Origin: Flavobacteriia bacterium | Lineage (GTDB): Bacteria; Bacteroidota; Bacteroidia; Flavobacteriales_D; Crocinitomicaceae | Direction: 5' to 3' | NCBI GenBank assembly: GCA_947455515.1 | Contig: CANGOF010000004.1 | Coordinates: 1 to 58,999 of the forward strand | DNA: 58,999 nucleotides | Shown: positions 15,767-25,230 of the stretch, one piece after another | Numbering within the stretch: position 1 is the first letter of the stretch | Layout of the letters: each line of letters begins with the position of its first letter | Made by a program: the position numbers and the translations under genes | Notes under the pieces: model-generated | Told to the model about the DNA's origin: nothing | Seen by the model: only the letters and a program-made list of their open reading frames with translations | Databases searched by the model: none

Positions 15767-16886
15767 TATAAAATATCAAAAATTAAATTTGTTTGCAGAT
15801 TGCATACCTGTTAAAGGATACCAAAGAAGTATTATTTATGATTTAACTAGGTGCACATATCAATTTATACCAAATGATTTATTTGATTTTATAAATCGAA
15901 ATTTTGTTTCTGATTATAAGGACAAACAAAATAAATTAATTTTAAACGAATATATAGAATATTTATTTGATCAAGAATTTATATTTGAAACTAACTTGGA
16001 AAATAAATTTGAATTCCCGAAAATTAAATTTGACTGGAAATATCCTGGCATTATTTCAAATTTAACAATTGTAATTGAAGATGAAAATACTTTTTATATT
16101 TCAAATCTATTTTCTGATTGTATTAATAAATTAGGTGTTTTTACAATTGGAATTAATTTTAAATCTAATATTTCTGAAGTTTATTACACTAAACTATTAG
16201 AAAACATAAGTTTTTCAAAAATAAGATGTGTAGATATTATTCACGAAAATGACAATAAAGTAAATTGTGAATTTTTAAAAGAATTAGTTGTTTCATTTGT
16301 GAACATTAAATCTATAGTTGTATTAAGTAATAGAAGTGAAATTATTACACATGGGAGTTTAGGTATGGGTATAATTAGTTACATAAACAAAAATCAATTA
16401 AAAGTAGATTCTTTTGTAAACTGTAATAATTTCATTGTAAATATTGATTTATTTTCTGAATCACAGAATTTTAACAATTATTTAAACAAAAAGCTTTTCA
16501 TTGATGAAAATGGATATATAAAAAATGCTTATGAATGCAACGAAACATTTGAAAACATTGAAAACATTAAAACATTTGAGAAATTAATTCAAATTATTAC
16601 ATCTTTTAATTTTCAAAAAAAATGGGGTGTAAATAAAGATATAATTGATATATGTAAAGATTGTGAATTTAGATATATGTGTATAGATAGTAAAATTCCA
16701 AATCAACGTTCAGAAAATGAATGGTATAATACATTAGAATGTAATTATAATCCTTACATAAGTAAATGGCTCGACGAAGATGGTTATAAAACTTTAGCTG
16801 AATGTGGGATAATATCAAATGAAAATGGTTTTTCCATCGATCATGAAAAAATTACAGAAATCAATAATGAACTTTGGGGAGAGTAG
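15759..16886 (+). CDS. gwsS: SPASM-domain peptide maturase GwsS, cassette 3
   Basis: This protein has 375 residues from ATG 15759; an upstream TTG at 15732 is less likely. It has the full N-terminal region LFADCIPVKGYQRSIIYDL followed by a helical segment (LILNEYIEYLFDQEFIFE), which copy 1 lacks. The SPASM cluster is CKDCEFRYMC, then LECNYNPY and AECG. There is no CxxxCxxC, so it is not itself a radical-SAM enzyme. The C-terminal DNA is similar to cassettes 1 and 2 until the stop codon, after which the similarity ends: the long repeat is not continued here. Confidence 0.9.
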   Translation: MNNIKYQKLNLFADCIPVKGYQRSIIYDLTRCTYQFIPNDLFDFINRNFVSDYKDKQNKLILNEYIEYLFDQEFIFETNLENKFEFPKIKFDWKYPGIISNLTIVIEDENTFYISNLFSDCINKLGVFTIGINFKSNISEVYYTKLLENISFSKIRCVDIIHENDNKVNCEFLKELVVSFVNIKSIVVLSNRSEIITHGSLGMGIISYINKNQLKVDSFVNCNNFIVNIDLFSESQNFNNYLNKKLFIDENGYIKNAYECNETFENIENIKTFEKLIQIITSFNFQKKWGVNKDIIDICKDCEFRYMCIDSKIPNQRSENEWYNTLECNYNPYISKWLDEDGYKTLAECGIISNENGFSIDHEKITEINNELWGE

Positions 16887-17000
16887 ACAATGGACGATTA
16901 TTCAATTGACAATAACTAGTTAGAAAATTAAAAAAAACATAAGTAATGAGAAGTAATCTAATAGAAATCAATGCATCATTAATCAATTGTCAATTATTAA

Positions 17001-17047
17001 GTTCAAATCGACATTGTCAATTGTCCATTAAATCATTGTCGATTTGA
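17001..17047 (+). repeat. 12-bp perfect inverted repeat before the exporter gene
   Basis: TTCAAATCGACA at 17001-17012 pairs perfectly with TGTCGATTTGAA at 17036-17047, with a 23-base loop holding ATTGTCAATTGTCCATT. The right arm ends 8 bases before the ATG of the ABC transporter. There is no U-tract, so a terminator is unlikely; it may be a translation-control hairpin or an operator. Confidence 0.7.
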
Positions 17048-17055
17048 ATTTCAGA

Positions 17056-19257
17056 ATGAATAAATTCCCTCATTACCTCCAACCCGACACCATGGATTGC
17101 GGTCCAACATGCCTTCGTATCATTGCGAAGCATTACGGTCGTTCCATCTCATTAGAAAAACTCCGCAGTCTTTCCGATACCACACGTAGCGGAAGTTCAT
17201 TACAGGGAATTGCGGATGCCGCTGAAAAAATTGGTTTTAGAACCTTAGGGGTTAAAATTGATTTTGAGGTATTAAGTGAACAGGCTCCGCTCCCTTGTAT
17301 TGTTTTTTGGAGACAAAGCCATTTTGTGGTAGTCTATAAAGTAAAAAAAGGAACTATTTATGTTTCAGATCCAGCACATGGATTATTAGAATATTCCAAA
17401 CAAGAATTTTTAGCCAATTGGATTGGTTCGCATGCTACAGATAAAACCGAAGAAGGTATTGTTCTGCTACTCGAAGAGACTCCAAAATTAAAAGAAACGG
17501 AAGAAGACGATGTAGCGCGAAAAGAAGGCATGGGCTTTTTATGGAAATACATGGCTAACTACAAACGCTATTTGTTTCAATTAGCGTTAGGCTTGTTTTC
17601 TGTCAGTATCCTGCAACTAATATTCCCTTTCCTTACTCAAAGTGTGGTAGATATCGGTATACAAAACAAAGACTTACATTTTCTATACCTTGTTTTGTTC
17701 GCCCAACTATTTATTTTCTTGGGGAGAACCATCATTGAAATCACCCGCGGTTGGATATTGCTACACCTTTCCACGCGTATAAACATTTCGCTGGTTTCAG
17801 ATTTCTTAATCAAATTAATGAAACTACCTATAGCATTTTTTGATTCCAAAATGACTGGAGACATTATGCAGCGCATCGGAGATCATAGCCGCATCGAACA
17901 ACTCCTTACTAACCAAACCTTAAACGTTTTATTTTCTGCTTTCAACTTTATAGTTTTTGGTATTGTTCTGGGAATTTACAACCTACCAATCCTTGGAATA
18001 TTCTTATTGGGTACTGTATTATACTTCTTATGGATTTCCTTTTTCCTCAAAAAACGCAGTGATTTAGACCACAAACGTTTTTCTCAAATGAGTGATGAGC
18101 GTAACCGTGTCATGGAACTAATCCAAGGAATGCAAGAAATTAAGTTACACAACGCCGAACGTAACAAACGTTGGGGATGGGAAAACTTACAAGTGAAGCT
18201 TTTTAAAATTCACATCAAGAGTTTACGTTTGGAGCAATTGCAAAGTAATGGTTCAGGTATCATCAACGAATTAAAAAACATCTTAGTGAGTTTTTATTCA
18301 GCAAAATTGGTAATTGATGGTAGTTTGACCTTAGGTATGATGCTTTCCATCTCCTACATCATTGGGCAGTTGAACTCCCCTATTTCTCAATTCTTATCCT
18401 TTATTTATTCGTACCAAGACGCTAAAATATCCATCGAACGTTTAAGTGAAATACATAACAAAGAAGACGAAGAACCCGCAGGAAGTGAACAACTTCACTT
18501 CTTACCCGAACAACATACATTGCATCTTGAAAAAGTAAGTTTTCGTTATCCAGGAATGCAAGATACTGTACTTAACGAGTTAGATTTAACGATTCCTGCT
18601 AATAAAATTACGGCCATTGTTGGTTCTAGTGGTAGCGGGAAAACAACCTTAATGAAAATGTTGTTGCGTTTTTACGAACCAACGACTGGTAATTTATTAT
18701 TAGATAAAACTCCGCTTAATTCTATTTCACAACATACGTGGCGTGCTCAATGTGGTTCTGTCATGCAAGAAGGTTATATCTTTTCAGATACCATTGCAAA
18801 CAACATAGCGGTGGGTGATGAAATTGTAGATAAAAAGAAATTATTGCATGCTGTCAAAGTGGCAAACATTCAAGAATTTATCGAAAGTCTACCGTTGAGT
18901 TACAACACTAAAATCGGTGGCGAAGGAATGGGTATCAGTGGAGGTCAAAAACAACGTGTCTTAATTGCTCGTGCAGTCTATAAAAATCCTGAATTCTTAT
19001 TCTTCGACGAAGCAACTAGTGCCTTAGATGCTAAAAATGAAAAAGTGATTATGGAAAACCTAAACGAGTTTTTTAAAGGAAAAACTTCTGTAATTATCGC
19101 TCATCGTTTGAGTACCGTTCAACATGCCGATCAAATTGTTGTCTTGGAAGGAGGACAAATTGTAGAACTCGGAAATCATCAATCATTGATAGAAAAACAA
19201 GGTGTGTATTACAACTTAGTGAAAAATCAATTGCAGTTGGAGAAATTAGAAGCATAG
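17056..19257 (+). CDS. Peptidase-containing ABC transporter (C39, leader-cleaving exporter)
   Basis: This protein has 733 residues from ATG 17056; a TTG at 17044 lies inside the hairpin and is less likely. The N-terminal C39 peptidase domain shows C15 (MDCGPTCL), H89 (QSHFVVVY) and D105 (VSDPAHG). A six-helix ABC transmembrane domain follows at about 160-440. The ATPase domain has Walker A GSSGSGKTT at 522-530, signature GISGGQKQR at about 626-634 and Walker B FLFFDEATSALD at about 647-658. These exporters cut after GG leaders and move the peptide across the inner membrane. With no other exporter nearby, it probably serves all three precursors. Codon use is richer in GC than in the cassettes. 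Confidence 0.95.
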   Translation: MNKFPHYLQPDTMDCGPTCLRIIAKHYGRSISLEKLRSLSDTTRSGSSLQGIADAAEKIGFRTLGVKIDFEVLSEQAPLPCIVFWRQSHFVVVYKVKKGTIYVSDPAHGLLEYSKQEFLANWIGSHATDKTEEGIVLLLEETPKLKETEEDDVARKEGMGFLWKYMANYKRYLFQLALGLFSVSILQLIFPFLTQSVVDIGIQNKDLHFLYLVLFAQLFIFLGRTIIEITRGWILLHLSTRINISLVSDFLIKLMKLPIAFFDSKMTGDIMQRIGDHSRIEQLLTNQTLNVLFSAFNFIVFGIVLGIYNLPILGIFLLGTVLYFLWISFFLKKRSDLDHKRFSQMSDERNRVMELIQGMQEIKLHNAERNKRWGWENLQVKLFKIHIKSLRLEQLQSNGSGIINELKNILVSFYSAKLVIDGSLTLGMMLSISYIIGQLNSPISQFLSFIYSYQDAKISIERLSEIHNKEDEEPAGSEQLHFLPEQHTLHLEKVSFRYPGMQDTVLNELDLTIPANKITAIVGSSGSGKTTLMKMLLRFYEPTTGNLLLDKTPLNSISQHTWRAQCGSVMQEGYIFSDTIANNIAVGDEIVDKKKLLHAVKVANIQEFIESLPLSYNTKIGGEGMGISGGQKQRVLIARAVYKNPEFLFFDEATSALDAKNEKVIMENLNEFFKGKTSVIIAHRLSTVQHADQIVVLEGGQIVELGNHQSLIEKQGVYYNLVKNQLQLEKLEA

Positions 19258-19259
19258 AC

Positions 19260-20567
19260 ATGGAAGAAAACGAAGCAATAAAAGTTGAATTAAAGAGTGA
19301 AGTATTAAACGAAGTACTATCCACTCCACCATCTTGGTTAACACGCTCAGGGAACACCTTATTCTTTTTAGTGATTGTAATGATTTTGTCTTTGAGCTAT
19401 GTCATATCTTATCCAGATGAATTACAAGGTGACGTTACGATCTTTAATAGTCGCCCGCCTATCGAATTTCACAATGCCATGTATGGAAAACTGGTAAGTT
19501 TACAAGTACACGACCAACAAGAAGTAAAAAAGAATCAAATTGTAGCACAATTCAATAGTGCAGTTAATCCCAAGGAAATTAATGCAATGAAGTTGTTTTT
19601 GATTGCCCTTTCTAATACTTCAGAACTAAAAACAATGGATGTTCCAATTTCACTACAAGCCATTCATGTGGGTGGATTACAACAAGGTTGGAATGCCTTA
19701 TTAGCTTCGATTAATGAATGGAATGCAATCCAAAAAACGAATGTATTAGGGAATAAAAAAACAAGTTTACAACAGGAAATAGTACAACGTAAAAAACTAT
19801 TGGAAATTGGTCAACGCAAGTCGAAACTCATCGAACGTGAAGTCACATTGCAACACCAACAAACAAAAGCAGCACAACGTTTATTAGCTAAAAACGCGAT
19901 TTCCAAAGACGAATTTTTGAAAGAAGAACGTACAGAAAATCAACTCTTACAAACCTACCAAAATCAAAAAGAAGCGCTTATTCAAATTGAAATTCAATTA
20001 AATAGTTTGGCGAAAAATGTAATCGAATCCGATTTTGAAACTCAGCAACAAATCCAAAAATTAAAAAGTTCCATTCAAACACAAATAAGTGCGCTTCAAA
20101 ACCAACTACTCGATTGGGAAAAAAGTACAGCGTGGGTCGCTCCTTTGGATGGTAAAATCCTATTCAATAAACAACTAAACGTTTCAAGTTTTTATCAAGC
20201 AGGTGAAGCATCCATCGTATTAGTACCAAAAGGATTTCACTACAAAGCGACTGTTCGTGTTCCTAGTCAAGGCGCAGGAAAAATTGCTAAAGGTCAAAAA
20301 GTTTTTATCGAATGTCTCGATTTTCCAAAGCACGAATATGGAGTATTAGAAGGTCGTGTAGCTTCCATTACTTCCATCGCCAAATCCATGGATAAAGTCG
20401 AAGTGTATGAAGTAGAAATTCAACTGCCAAAAAAACTGATTACAACCTACAAAAAAGAAATCCCTGTAAAGGCACAACTTAAAGGAATCGCTAAAATCAT
20501 CACCAAAGACAAGCGACTCATCTCCCGTTTCTTTGAAAAAGTACTAAACGCAATTGAAAAGAAATAA
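19260..20567 (+). CDS. HlyD-type periplasmic adaptor (membrane fusion protein)
   Basis: This 435-residue protein has one N-terminal membrane helix (about 30-50, TLFFLVIVMILSLSYVIS), then a short biotinyl-lipoyl-like segment (GKLVSLQVHDQQEVKKNQIV). A long coiled-coil region runs from about 130 to 280, and a C-terminal barrel follows with the second lipoyl half (APLDGKILFNKQLNVSSFYQ). It links the inner-membrane ABC exporter to the outer-membrane channel. It starts 2 bases after the ABC gene stop, and its stop codon shares a base with the next gene's ATG. Confidence 0.92.
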   Translation: MEENEAIKVELKSEVLNEVLSTPPSWLTRSGNTLFFLVIVMILSLSYVISYPDELQGDVTIFNSRPPIEFHNAMYGKLVSLQVHDQQEVKKNQIVAQFNSAVNPKEINAMKLFLIALSNTSELKTMDVPISLQAIHVGGLQQGWNALLASINEWNAIQKTNVLGNKKTSLQQEIVQRKKLLEIGQRKSKLIEREVTLQHQQTKAAQRLLAKNAISKDEFLKEERTENQLLQTYQNQKEALIQIEIQLNSLAKNVIESDFETQQQIQKLKSSIQTQISALQNQLLDWEKSTAWVAPLDGKILFNKQLNVSSFYQAGEASIVLVPKGFHYKATVRVPSQGAGKIAKGQKVFIECLDFPKHEYGVLEGRVASITSIAKSMDKVEVYEVEIQLPKKLITTYKKEIPVKAQLKGIAKIITKDKRLISRFFEKVLNAIEKK

Positions 20568-21868
20568 TGTTTAAAAAATTAATTTTCGCACTTTCCATCC
20601 TAATTGTCAATTGTCCATTCTCAATTGTCCATTCACAATTATCACTCGAACAATGCATAGAATTAAGTTTAAAAAACAATAATTTACTTGCTACGCAACA
20701 TGCAAACAATGAACGCACTGCCTTAAATTATAATTTTGGAAAATGGTCCTTTTTACCAAACGTTTCCACCTCTTCAGGATACAACATAAATTATGGTCGG
20801 AAATTAGACCCATTTACCAATACTTTTGGGGTAAACTCAGTATATTCCAATTCGTATAGTATTTATTCGCAAGCAACTTTGTTTCAAGGATTTCGCTATT
20901 TCAAACAAAATAAACTCAACCAATTAATTCGAGAAAATACTAAGGTAGATTTTGAGCGTTCCAACGAACGAATTAAATCACAGGTCGTTGAACGTTGTGT
21001 AGCAATTTGGAAACTTCAACTCAAGCAATTGCAGCAACAAAAAGTAATTGATGGTTTAGTCTCCTTTAAACAAAAGCAAAAAGAACTTGTAAAAGAAGGA
21101 CGTATTCGTGGATTAGATACTTTAGAAACATCTATAAATATTCGAACTCAACAAATTTCCCTTCGAAATATTGAAAAAGATTTACGTATTGAAACAATGA
21201 ATTTAAACTTTTATCTTGGGAAAAAGATTGGTGAGAATACAGAGTTATTTCCATTAAATACTTCGATAGAACCAATCACTTCTTCTCTTAAAATTAACAT
21301 AGATGAATATTATCAAGTAGAAGATTTAAAAACAAAATTAGAAGTTAGCAAACAACAATATAAAGTTGAAATTACCCAATGGATGCCTACACTTTCTTTA
21401 ATTGGAAATTTAGGTACCGGTTATTCTTCAAACAATAAAGATTACAGTATTCCTTCCACACCAATTATCAACTACGACAACCAACTAAGAAACAATTTTT
21501 ACCAGGGAATAGGCTTTAGTTTATCATTACCTCTCTTCAATCGTGGTGATTTGATTAAACGAGTAAAAACTTATAACATCACTAAAAATGAGCAAGAAAT
21601 ATTAGTCAAGAGTAAAATCCTCGAATTAGAAAAAAAGAAATTAGAGCTTAAAAATCAATTCGAATTCCTTCAAGAAAATATTCGTATTCAAAAAGAAATT
21701 TGTAATGACAAAGAAATTATTTATCAAATTTCACAAACACTTTACCTCGAAGGTAAAATTAGATTGGTAGAACTAGAAAAAATACAAACAGATTTGATGA
21801 ATGCATTACAACTATCAAACGAACTTGAAATCGAAGCGTTGAAATTATCCCTGTTTCGTTTTGATTGA
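20567..21868 (+). CDS. TolC-family outer membrane channel
   Basis: This 433-residue protein has a signal peptide (MFKKLIFALSILIVNCPFSI, cut near VHSQ) and then TolC repeats: LSLEQCIELSLKNN with long amphipathic helices, and the second repeat QYKVEITQWMPTLSLIGNLG onward. It completes a type I-like export path. The coding DNA of the signal peptide contains the tandem words TCAATTGTCCATTC, which also occur in the loop of the hairpin before the ABC gene. The start codon overlaps the HlyD stop (TAATG). Confidence 0.92.
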   Translation: MFKKLIFALSILIVNCPFSIVHSQLSLEQCIELSLKNNNLLATQHANNERTALNYNFGKWSFLPNVSTSSGYNINYGRKLDPFTNTFGVNSVYSNSYSIYSQATLFQGFRYFKQNKLNQLIRENTKVDFERSNERIKSQVVERCVAIWKLQLKQLQQQKVIDGLVSFKQKQKELVKEGRIRGLDTLETSINIRTQQISLRNIEKDLRIETMNLNFYLGKKIGENTELFPLNTSIEPITSSLKINIDEYYQVEDLKTKLEVSKQQYKVEITQWMPTLSLIGNLGTGYSSNNKDYSIPSTPIINYDNQLRNNFYQGIGFSLSLPLFNRGDLIKRVKTYNITKNEQEILVKSKILELEKKKLELKNQFEFLQENIRIQKEICNDKEIIYQISQTLYLEGKIRLVELEKIQTDLMNALQLSNELEIEALKLSLFRFD

Positions 21869-21897
21869 AATTAATTGATAGAAAACTATCGATTTGT

Positions 21898-21912
21898 CGC
21901 GTAAAACTACCT
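21898..21912. promoter_or_regulatory. Operator-like GCGTAAAACTACCTG site
   Basis: In the 262-base spacer after the TolC gene, GCGTA-AAAC-TACCT resembles the inverted repeat AGGTA-AAAC-TACCT at 38467-38480 and ACGTA-AAAA-TACGC in the peptide spacers. No promoter could be assigned. The rest of the spacer contains an imperfect CCTAGGGTAT/ATACCTAGG pair (about 22044-22096) and no gene. Confidence 0.3.
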
Positions 21913-22130
21913 GATTTCAAAGGTAAAATCTACAATTTATTAATTAAGTAATCGACTATCTAAGTCTGATTGGATAGATTTATTGTGTTTGATTTTCCAT
22001 CCAACAGATACTGTTTGGTCGGTAAATTAAATTTAAAATAATCCTAGGGTATTCTATTAATGAATTCAAAATTCAATTTAGAAAAATATACCTAGGCATT
22101 TAAATTAAATAATATTTTAAAACCAAATTT

Positions 22131-22340
22131 ATGACAAGAAATTCTGTACAATCATCAAATCTATCATCAGTAGGATACGATAGTGAAAATCAAATTTTAG
22201 AAATTGAATTTAAAAAAAGCGGCATTTATCAATATTTTAAAGTTCCATTAAATGTATATAATGGTTTAATGACTGCTAGTTCACATGGGGAGTATTTCAA
22301 TGCTTATATCAAAGAAATTTATACTTTTAAAAAAGTATAA
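22131..22340 (+). CDS. KTSC-domain protein
   Basis: This 69-residue protein covers a whole KTSC domain: it begins SVQSSNLSSVGYDSENQILE and has the IEFKKSGIYQYFKVP strand and the VYNGLMTASSHGEYFNAYIK helix. These small domains occur alone or fused to RNA- or DNA-related enzymes and have no assigned chemistry. It stands alone here, 61 bases before the OLD-type gene, and marks the left side of the accessory island. Confidence 0.85.
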   Translation: MTRNSVQSSNLSSVGYDSENQILEIEFKKSGIYQYFKVPLNVYNGLMTASSHGEYFNAYIKEIYTFKKV

Positions 22341-22401
22341 ATATTTTTGAAACATTAGAAAAGATAGTACAATTCAAATAAAATTTTTATACTTTATAAT
22401 T

Positions 22402-24201
22402 ATGAGATTACATTCTTTAAAAATATCTGGGTTCAGACGTGTCAAAAAAGCTGAAATAAAGTTTGGTGATACTACATTTTTAATTGGTTCAAACAATATT
22501 GGTAAAAGTTCAACTTTACATGCAATAGAAATTTTACTTTCAGCCAAAAAACAACTTAATTCTTCCGATTATTTTAGTGAAATTGACCCAGAAAATGGAG
22601 AGACAAAAATTGCAATTGACACAATCATATTAGAAGCAGAATTTAGAAATCTTCCAAAGGAATCAGTTAATTGGAGAGGATTTAAAGGACGTATTTTCAA
22701 TTATGAATCTGATGATGAAACAGGTCTATCAATTACTTATAAAAAAACATATCCTATTGGGAAAGATGTAATTATTGAATTTAAATCAAAAGAGAGAGAA
22801 ATATCTACTAAATATATTGATTTAAAGAAACCAATAGAGTTTATTGAAAATGGTATTGATAGAGATATTATTATCGAACTATTTGGTGAAGAAAATCTTG
22901 ATAAAAAACTGACTGCTAATAATTTAATCAAATTAGAGGATCTTGATGAAATTTGGACTTTAAATGAAGAAGAAACTTGGTTTAAAAATCCTGGTGGTAT
23001 TCCTGGCAATGTATTGAAAATGTTACCTAGATTCTTATTTATTCCAGCAGAAACATCTATAAATGAAATTGATGGTAGTACATCAGGTGTATTAAATAAA
23101 ACTTTAAATGAACTTTTTAATGATGTTCGAGATTCATCTATTAATTTTAATGAAGCTCAAAAATTTCTATCTCTACTTGAAAAAGAATTAGACCCACAAG
23201 ATGAAAGTTCTAAATTTGGTCAAATGATGTCAGAACTCAATGAGATTATGTCTAGTGTCTTTCCAGAGACTAAATTTTATGCTTCTGCTGATTTGAGTGA
23301 TCCTAAAGTATTAAAACCAAACTTTAAGGTTGAAATGTCTAGTAATATTCGGACAAGTGTAAATTTACAAGGTACTGGAATGGTAAGATCTGCAGCATTT
23401 GCTATGCTAAGATATAGGCAACAATTAGTTTCACAGAAAGAAGATAATTTTAATCGTTCTTTAATAATTTGTTTTGAGGAACCTGAAATATTTTTACACC
23501 CAAGTGCAGCTATTCAAATGAGAGACGCAATTTATGATTTGAGTAGTAATGATTCTCAAATCGTAGCAACAACACATTCACCTTTTTTGATCGATATTTC
23601 AAAAAAACCAAGACAAATTTTAAACAGATTATTTATAGATATTGATAATGAATTAAAATGTCTAGCTTTTAATGTTACAGATGCATTTTTAAGTTTACAG
23701 AAAGATGATAAAACATATGTGAAAATGATATTAAAAATAGATGACTATATTTCTAAAATTTTTTTCACGAAAAATGTTGTAATTATAGAGGGTGATACTG
23801 AAGAAATATTAATTAAAGAATCGTTGAAAAGATTAGATAAAGATCAATATTTAAAAATAGTATCATCATTTGAAATAATAAAAGCAAGAGGAAAACAAAC
23901 AATTATTGGTCTAGTAAAATATTTAACTTCAATGGGTATAAACCCAATAATTGTTCATGATCGTGACAACAATACTCCTGGTGCATTTTTATTTAATAAA
24001 CCAATAGAAGAAGCTTTAAATAGTAATGGGAAAATAATATTAATGGAAGAAAATGTTGAAGATGTATTAGGTTATTCAGCAAGTTATGAAAAGCCATTTA
24101 AAGCTTTTTTGGAAACAGAAAAATGGGGTGATAAATGGGAAGATTTACCAGAAAAATGGAGATTAAAATTAATAGATATTTTTCATCCTTATATAAGTTA
24201 G
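22402..24201 (+). CDS. OLD-family ATP-dependent nuclease (AAA + TOPRIM)
   Basis: This 599-residue protein has an ABC/SMC-like ATPase with Walker A GSNNIGKSS (29-37), an insertion, and Walker B LIICFEEPEIFLHP (about 354-367) followed by VATTHSPFLID. A TOPRIM nuclease domain then runs from about 458, with VVIIEGDTEEILI (E464, D466) and HDRDNN (about 519-524). OLD proteins such as P2 Old and GajA cut DNA and act in phage defence. No GajB/UvrD-like helicase is adjacent, so this is not a canonical Gabija pair. The next gene, 6 bases away, encodes a PD-(D/E)XK-like protein, which could be its partner. Confidence 0.92.
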   Translation: MRLHSLKISGFRRVKKAEIKFGDTTFLIGSNNIGKSSTLHAIEILLSAKKQLNSSDYFSEIDPENGETKIAIDTIILEAEFRNLPKESVNWRGFKGRIFNYESDDETGLSITYKKTYPIGKDVIIEFKSKEREISTKYIDLKKPIEFIENGIDRDIIIELFGEENLDKKLTANNLIKLEDLDEIWTLNEEETWFKNPGGIPGNVLKMLPRFLFIPAETSINEIDGSTSGVLNKTLNELFNDVRDSSINFNEAQKFLSLLEKELDPQDESSKFGQMMSELNEIMSSVFPETKFYASADLSDPKVLKPNFKVEMSSNIRTSVNLQGTGMVRSAAFAMLRYRQQLVSQKEDNFNRSLIICFEEPEIFLHPSAAIQMRDAIYDLSSNDSQIVATTHSPFLIDISKKPRQILNRLFIDIDNELKCLAFNVTDAFLSLQKDDKTYVKMILKIDDYISKIFFTKNVVIIEGDTEEILIKESLKRLDKDQYLKIVSSFEIIKARGKQTIIGLVKYLTSMGINPIIVHDRDNNTPGAFLFNKPIEEALNSNGKIILMEENVEDVLGYSASYEKPFKAFLETEKWGDKWEDLPEKWRLKLIDIFHPYIS

Positions 24202-24207
24202 AAGTCA

Positions 24208-25230
24208 ATGAAACTAAACCAACAACTCCAACGTGTTGAAATATCCGCTTTTGAACTCGATAACGAAGTCGTATTTAACTACTTTAATAGATTGTCTGCT
24301 GATGAGCGCGATGAAAAGTTGATCCGAGCAATTTACATTGGAGTTTTAGCATTAATGGAAGACCGCATTTCATCTTTCTTAGCAAAAACAACGAATGAAT
24401 TAGGAACAGAACTCGAAAGTCTAAAAATGATTTTCGATATGAAAAAAGAACTGTTTTATAAAACTACTGTCAAGGGTATGATGGCAGAGGAAGACATCGC
24501 AGATTTTCTGAACGAGTATTTTAGCAAAAAGAAACTCAAAGACATAGCTCAACTTACAGGTAACGAAGCAGGGTATCTACCTAAAAACAAAACTGGAGAT
24601 ATTATTTGTTTACTTGATGGTAAACCCGATTTAAGAATAGCAATTGAATGTAAGTTTGATAAAAGCATGAAATTGGGTGATATTGCAGGAAAAGATGTTT
24701 TCACTCGTAAATCAGATACAGCTTGGAGTCAATTAATAGAATCCGATGCCAACAGAGGTTCTAAAATCAGTATCATCGTTTTTGATATTTCCCTTGTAGA
24801 CAACAGCATCCTAAAAGTTATTGATACAGTAGGCTATATTTCTGGTGTAGGCTTAATCGCCATTGTAGATTCACAAAAAGGAGATTATAACAATTTAGCA
24901 ATTGCCTATTTATTAGCTAGAGATATCGCCTTGAATGCAAAAACTATCGAATTAGATAAAGATGTCTTAATGATGTTAATCACTCGTATGATTAAAGATA
25001 TCAATGAAATAACGAAAATAAAATCCTTGGTGCAATCTAATATAGATAACAATAAAGCAATTCTGGCTCAATTAGAAAAGAGTATCCTCTTAATGGAATT
25101 CAACCAACAATATTTCACAAAATTCCTTCAAGATGGCACATTAACAAAAAGCGATTTATTAGATTTTTATATGGGTGAAGATGTGAAAGAAAAGTATAAA
25201 ATGATTGAAAAAGAAATAAATAGTATATGA
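24208..25230 (+). CDS. Predicted PD-(D/E)XK nuclease-like protein
   Basis: This 340-residue protein is helical at the N-terminus (about 1-100), followed by a likely restriction-endonuclease-fold core: KTGDIICLL (D131) and LRIAIECKFD (E147, K149), then a strand SKISIIVFDIS. A long helical or coiled-coil tail follows. D-x(n)-ExK is the classic nuclease motif. The spacing to the OLD gene is 6 bases on the same strand, so the two are probably co-transcribed. Codon use looks less AT-biased than in the OLD gene, hinting at a different origin. The named family is not recognised. Confidence 0.7.
   Translation: MKLNQQLQRVEISAFELDNEVVFNYFNRLSADERDEKLIRAIYIGVLALMEDRISSFLAKTTNELGTELESLKMIFDMKKELFYKTTVKGMMAEEDIADFLNEYFSKKKLKDIAQLTGNEAGYLPKNKTGDIICLLDGKPDLRIAIECKFDKSMKLGDIAGKDVFTRKSDTAWSQLIESDANRGSKISIIVFDISLVDNSILKVIDTVGYISGVGLIAIVDSQKGDYNNLAIAYLLARDIALNAKTIELDKDVLMMLITRMIKDINEITKIKSLVQSNIDNNKAILAQLEKSILLMEFNQQYFTKFLQDGTLTKSDLLDFYMGEDVKEKYKMIEKEINSI

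Noticed and set aside
7970-16886. Radical-SAM activity of the SPASM proteins
   Set aside because: No CxxxCxxC motif in any of the three; they carry only the C-terminal SPASM-like Cys cluster.
22402-25230. Canonical Gabija system
   Set aside because: The partner gene encodes a PD-(D/E)XK-like protein, not a UvrD/PcrA-like helicase.
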